Of a stretch of 64,000 bases of DNA, positions 61,001 to 64,000 are shown one piece after another; within the stretch, counting starts at the first letter, position 1, and each line of letters starts with the position of its first letter. The notes beneath the pieces are model-generated. The model did not search any database, was not told the origin of the DNA, and saw nothing but the letters and a program-made list of their open reading frames with translations. This stretch comes from JAJPJE01 sp963724985 (GTDB taxonomy: Bacteria > Acidobacteriota > Terriglobia > Terriglobales > Acidobacteriaceae): NCBI GenBank assembly GCA_963724985.1, contig CAVRWV010000008.1, positions 186,001-250,000 on the forward strand. Reading direction: 5' to 3'. The position numbers were made by a program, and so were the translations under genes.

Positions 61001-61250
61001 CCTTCGAGACTTGCAGGCGGTACGGTCCCGGAGGCAGATTCGGCAATACATAGAGCCCTTCCTCATTTGTCTTGGTGCTGTACTGCACACCGGTCACATC
61101 ATTCGCGGCAACAATGTCTGCGCCGGTAATCGCGCTGTTCGATGCGTCCACCACCTGACCATTGATGTTTCCATTCGGCGATTGCGCAAGAAGGGGGAGG
61201 GAAAGAAGCAACGCGTAGACCGCAACACAGGTAAATAAAGAGAAGCGCAT
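58047..61250 (-). CDS. Oar-type TonB-dependent receptor
   Basis: 1067 residues. Signal peptide at 1-22. A carboxypeptidase-regulatory-like beta domain at 25-110 (NGNINGQVVDASNSAITGAD, LPNLPPGPYRLQVSKVGFKT). A plug with MPLNGRSLQDLILLTPGV, then a long barrel with repeated aromatic beta-hairpins, ending LKLMF. Full length for Oar-like acidobacterial transporters. In proteobacterial lasso loci the isopeptidase and TonB receptor go together; here the operon order is receptor then isopeptidase, opposite strand to the synthesis genes. Confidence 0.88.
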   Translation of the reverse strand: MRFSLFTCVAVYALLLSLPLLAQSPNGNINGQVVDASNSAITGADIVAANDVTGVQYSTKTNEEGLYVLPNLPPGPYRLQVSKVGFKTLIKPDIVLNVQDAISLNFTLPIGAFHETITVEAGAPLVNSETSAVSTVVDQKYVANMPLNGRSLQDLILLTPGVTTNSPQSPASFTGQFSVNGQRTESNYFTVDGVSANTGVANISPATAATSGSLPASTTLGTTQSLVSVDALDEFRVQTSSYSAEYGRNPGGQFAFSTRSGTQQWHGTAYDYLRNNIFDANDWFNKYYGVAQPAERQNDFGGTLGGPLGIPGVWRAPENTFFFFSYEGLRLRQPQAATLTDVPDANLRASAPSPLQQVLNAFPLPTPGATNLGNGLAQFVGAWSNPSTINSTSMRLDRVFNEKLRLFFRFSNTSSLADSQDTSVPSVLDSLTSTARTYTFGATSLFSSNASNEFRLNYSSNYVAASGTPGNLGGATPVDLNQLQGLSTGMKPAALVRVALYLGGTNPAITQYANSGQQQQWNLVDTFGLWLGRHQLKFGVDFRRLSPSVYQTSPVVQYFFISQASVMGNKLDEGSGQSYAPAFPVYTNFSAFAQDEWKLTPRLNISMGLRWEVNPAPGATKGNLPYTVEGNSLSALTLAPQGAPLWKTAWFNFAPRLGAAYILRTSNSYETIIRGGGGVFFDTAQQLGSYGYQGPGFAATAPLFGTLVGSPASFPAPVAQVNPTIPNPPVAPYTSGVVYAFPSHLQLPFTVQWNVALQQGLGKSQALTVSYLGARGRRLLEQQRVNVHPFNPDFGYVIFSQTGLTSDYDALQVQFQRRLTQGLQALASYAWGHAIDYGSQNASLPYIRGNADFDVRHNFSSALSYDLPGPRGNGWKAAPLKHWGLDDRFTIRSGFPVTLSGAPVVDPATGLVYNSGLNLVAGQPLYVYGSDCANLYATGRGCPGGSAINPKAFAMPAGCTPFSCPAGTEAGNAPRNIVRGFGAWQMDVAVRRDFPLYERLKLQFRAEAFNIFNHPNFGTVNSTFCNAGPACTFGQAKASLAQSLGTLSPLYQMGGPRSAQFALKLMF

Positions 61251-61378
61251 GTCGGCTCTCCAGCAAGTCGATGGGTTTTAGACACTCACCCATTCATTCG
61301 CAGGATGATCGGCTGCAGTACCAACTGATGACATATTTTAGGGTTGATTGGGAGCCGCGAATAAAAAAGAAGAAACTG

Positions 61379-62700
61379 TTACGGATGATTGGGATCGATG
61401 CGAAGCGAGGCGAACAATAACGACTTGCCGCTGGGAGTGGCACTGCCGCCATCCGGTTCGACGGTCACGAAAACTCCGTCGATCTGTGCCAAGGTTTTTG
61501 GATTGTCGTATTTCAAAACCCAGCGCTTCTTCGAGACATTGTCTTCATAGAAGATGCCCAGGTTGAGCGCTTGCTTGCGGTCTGGACCGCGGCGTCCCCA
61601 TGCCTGAAATGTCGTCGCGTTCTTTACTTCGGCTTGCCGGTCCAAATCGTAGGCATAGAAGATCAGAGATTTTCCGCGCGTGTAAAACACACGCCCGTAC
61701 GGCTTCTTGGTTTCGCCACTGCGACCGACATCGTAGACCTCGGCAATATAGAGGTCTCGTGCTCCCATCAGATCCCGAATATCGCGGTCATGTGCCAGTA
61801 ACTGCTGTTGCTGATCAATGGTCGCGTCACGATCTTGCAGCTGCCGCGTCAGCTCAGCGGTACGGGTTTCGAGTGCTTTGGTATGGGCCGTATCCTGGGC
61901 CGACTGCTGACTCAACGAATCTAGTTTGCTTTGCAGGGACTGGGAATTGTTTTGTGCTGTTTGTAACTGCTGCGCCTAGCTCCGTCTGCCGCTGAACCAA
62001 TTGCTGCCTGTCGGCATCGCTGCTACGGAGACTGCTTTCCAACTGCTGCTGCGCGGTTCTTAGATTGGCGATTTCGTCCGCTTGCCGTGACAATTGGTGC
62101 CGAAGATCGGCGATTTGATGATCCCGCTGCGTGATTTCCGAACGCGAGATCTCTCTTTCGTGCCCTAGGTCGCTGATCTCTTCTTGTAGCGAGCTTGAAT
62201 TCGGGATCGGCGCGGGAGGGCTAAGCGCTATTTGGGTTTGCGAATGCTTCTGAAGTCGATAGGCATAGATGCCGACACTTAAAAAGAGCAAGACGCCGGC
62301 CGCACACAGTAACCAAACATAGCGCCAAGAGGTCTCATTCGTGAATGTTTGAGAAGTCGGTGAAGGGGGAGGGAAACTGCTTTACGGTGGTGCTCGTTGG
62401 CTCGGTCTTCTTCCCGCGAGATTCTGCGAAACAGTTCTCGTTCCGCCTGCTCCTCTGACCAGGACGGGTCTGCCTCGTCTCGTTACATCCTGCTTTGCGG
62501 CGATTGCGGGGATCGCCTCGTCAACAACGAGTTGATACTCTCGAAGCGCCTTCCGGCAAGAGAGCGCAAACAAGAAGATGCTCCTGTAGCCTTTTCTGTT
62601 CTTCCTCAGTCAGCTGGCCGGAGGTCGAAACGGCGCAGAGCTCTAGGAACTCGTCATGGGGTTCAGTTCGCGACAACGCCCCCAGCTCCCAGTTTGCACG
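61379..62700 (-). pseudogene. zf-HC2-type anti-sigma factor, multiply frameshifted
   Basis: Reading across frames gives ELCAVSTSGQLTEEEQKRLQ, HLLVCALCRKALREYQLVVD (zinc-binding HC2-like), then a linker, a transmembrane helix (WLLCAAGVLLFLSVGIYAYR), a coiled-coil region and a C-terminal domain (KKPYGRVFYTRGKSLIFYAY, SKKRWVLKYDN). Frame changes lie near 62560, 62490 and 61975, and a TAG sits at the last one. The final 178 codons are open and could still be made alone. Confidence 0.65.
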
Positions 62701-62731
62701 GACCTTTTATCATACTGCCTGCTCTGTCGCG

Positions 62732-63330
62732 CTAAAGTTTGCTACCAAGAATTTGCTTTCTCAAGCGATCGAGGCCACGGAAGTAGTGGTGTTTGATGTT
62801 CCCTCTCGATTGTCCAAGTTTTACCGCAATCTCATCGAGGGTATAACCTTCAAAAAAATGAAGCCATATCGTTTGCCGTTGGCCCTCGGACAAGGCTTCG
62901 AAGGCTCTCTCCAAACCGCGACTGCCGACCAGTCCCGCAAGCGAATTTTCCGGCAATGCCACTTTCTGCGCGAAGATCTTTCAGTTCGCCTGCAACATCA
63001 TCGATATCTACGGCCTTGTAGAAGTATCGGGAGGTCAGATATCGACGCCGGGATATGGCCCGTCGGTACGTCATCTGGAGAATCCAGAACTTCGCGCGAA
63101 CCTTTCGAGATTGTCAAAGGTCCTGCAGAGCCGATGGATTAACACAAAGATGTCCTGAACCAGGTCATCAGCCTCCGAGGAATCTCGCAGAACGCGCTGT
63201 AGCCACTCCGCGGACGATCCGCGCGTAGCGCCGGAATAGAAGAGAGACGGCCTCCTTATCTTTCCCACAAACCTGGGTAACGAGGGCTTCATCCGAAGGT
63301 TCGTTGCTGGAACACGCCACGGAACGGACA
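62732..63330 (-). pseudogene. ECF sigma factor, multiply frameshifted
   Basis: Parts of an ECF sigma factor in three frames: region 2 (DEALVTQVCGKDKEAVSLLF, then SSEADDLVQDIFVLIHR), the linker (TYRRAISRRRYL), and region 4 (LSEGQRQTIWLHFFEGYTLD, EIAVKLGQSRGNIKHHYFRG). No single frame joins them, so the gene is probably inactive. It lies directly upstream of its anti-sigma partner, also broken. Confidence 0.65.
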
Positions 63331-63560
63331 GGATTGCGGCTATCTGTTTCAGCTTGCGCTGCAGTGGCAAGGGTCGCTAACCGGATTGGAAAGAAGGAGT
63401 CCGACAACCCAATACTCCTAGCTAACGGCGCGATTACTCCGCTTGAACCACCACTGCGGAATCTTGCCCGCAATGAGGCTTTAGCGCATTGTGCGCAGCC
63501 TCAACAAATGTAGCATTATAGTGCCATATACGCGAGCTGAGATTCGAATTCAATTGGGAT

Positions 63561-63854
63561 GTGCCACGCCCGATTGGAATTCCAAACCGAAGACAAACGG
63601 ATACTGTTCAGAAGGCGTTAGGTGCAGTCGTTACATCGCTGAGAATAAAGAAAGGGCTGTCACAAGCCGCCCTTGCCGATAGGCTCGGATACAGTGCGTC
63701 CTATATCAGCAAGCTTGAGCGTGGCGAAATGAATCCGACTCTGAGGACTTTATTCGATTTGTCTGACTCGTTGGGGATTGAACCGGACGCTTTGGTGAGA
63801 ACTATGAAGCGTTGGTTCGATACCAGAAGATCGCGATTTAAATGGCACGAATAG
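63561..63854 (+). CDS. XRE family helix-turn-helix regulator
   Basis: 97 residues from GTG 63561. Cro/C1-type domain: VVTSLRIKKGLSQAALADRL, GYSASYISKLERGEMNPTLR, LFDLSDSLGIEPDALV. A single DNA-binding domain with a short basic tail. No partner gene is visible before the window end; the bases 63855-64000 hold nothing recognised. Confidence 0.85.
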   Translation: MPRPIGIPNRRQTDTVQKALGAVVTSLRIKKGLSQAALADRLGYSASYISKLERGEMNPTLRTLFDLSDSLGIEPDALVRTMKRWFDTRRSRFKWHE

Positions 63855-64000
63855 CTTAAAGGGACCGGATTGCAGTAGGCAGAATTCGGACTTATCCGCC
63901 GGGTAGAAAAGCAAACCGCTTTGACTGAAGGCGCACGCTTGGAAAGCGCCCCCTGCGAATATCAATTGTGTCCGAATGGCCGGCTATCCGGAAATCATTG

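Noticed and set aside
1..64000. rRNA, tRNA genes and CRISPR arrays
   Set aside because: No conserved rRNA stretch, cloverleaf with CCA end or regular repeat-spacer array was seen on reading through.

Overview
The window looks like a chromosomal segment of a soil acidobacterium (phylum Acidobacteriota, class Terriglobia). That is an inference from gene content: an Oar-type TonB receptor with a carboxypeptidase-like N-domain, a PEP-CTERM exoprotein, DUF2934, SYLF, lmo0937, Thivi_2564 and DUF3309 small proteins, and several Crp/Fnr paralogues. No rRNA, tRNA, CRISPR array or intact insertion sequence was recognised.

Region 1 (1-35 kb) is a stress/envelope island of many short genes: envelope proteins (YihY, SYLF, OmpA, a Gln/His-rich protein, a Pro/Ala/Ser/Thr-rich wall-like protein, LssY-C, DUF3011), a phospholipase C-like protein, a GH130/GT4 glycan locus, a SagB-like nitroreductase, a metallothionein and four Crp/Fnr regulators, two of them practically identical. 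Two regulatory signatures run through it. One is a 16-bp palindrome, TG(A/T/G)(G/T)C-N6-G(C/A)(T/A/G)CA, found 19 times. It is almost always followed 22-23 bases later by a -10-like hexamer (TANNNT or CATTCT), which is the geometry of a class II Crp/Fnr-activated promoter. The other is a three-copy module of TTGACA-N17-TA(C/G)NGT plus a conserved two-hairpin leader. Between 28.7 and 32.9 kb the palindromic promoter is amplified into cassettes that drive a small paralogous protein family, one decayed member and two probable sRNAs with related terminators.

Region 2 (35.9-41.4 kb) is a mobile or defence graveyard: a frameshifted nucleotidyltransferase toxin with the remnant of its AbiEi partner fused to a broken SET-domain gene, a second AbiEi/AbiEii pair with a truncated toxin, and ArdC-like and ParB-like genes ending in a strong terminator.

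Region 3 (41.4-52.6 kb) is an apparently complete lasso-peptide gene cluster: a divergent XRE/S24-like regulator, a tandem-duplicated version of the same regulator, ABC exporter (D), PqqD-like recognition element (B1), an APH-fold phosphotransferase, a cytosolic prolyl oligopeptidase, transglutaminase-like leader peptidase (B2), asparagine-synthase-like cyclase (C), and a 51-aa precursor (A) carrying the strongest ribosome binding site of the locus.

Region 4 (52.8-64 kb) holds an intact AbiEi/AbiEii type IV toxin-antitoxin pair with a perfect inverted repeat at its promoter. An opposite-strand pair follows: an Oar-type TonB-dependent receptor and a secreted S9 peptidase resembling the AtxE2 family of lasso-peptide isopeptidases. 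This fits a reading in which region 3 makes and exports the lasso peptide and region 4 re-imports and opens it. The right edge carries an ECF sigma/anti-sigma pair ruined by several frameshifts and a small XRE regulator.
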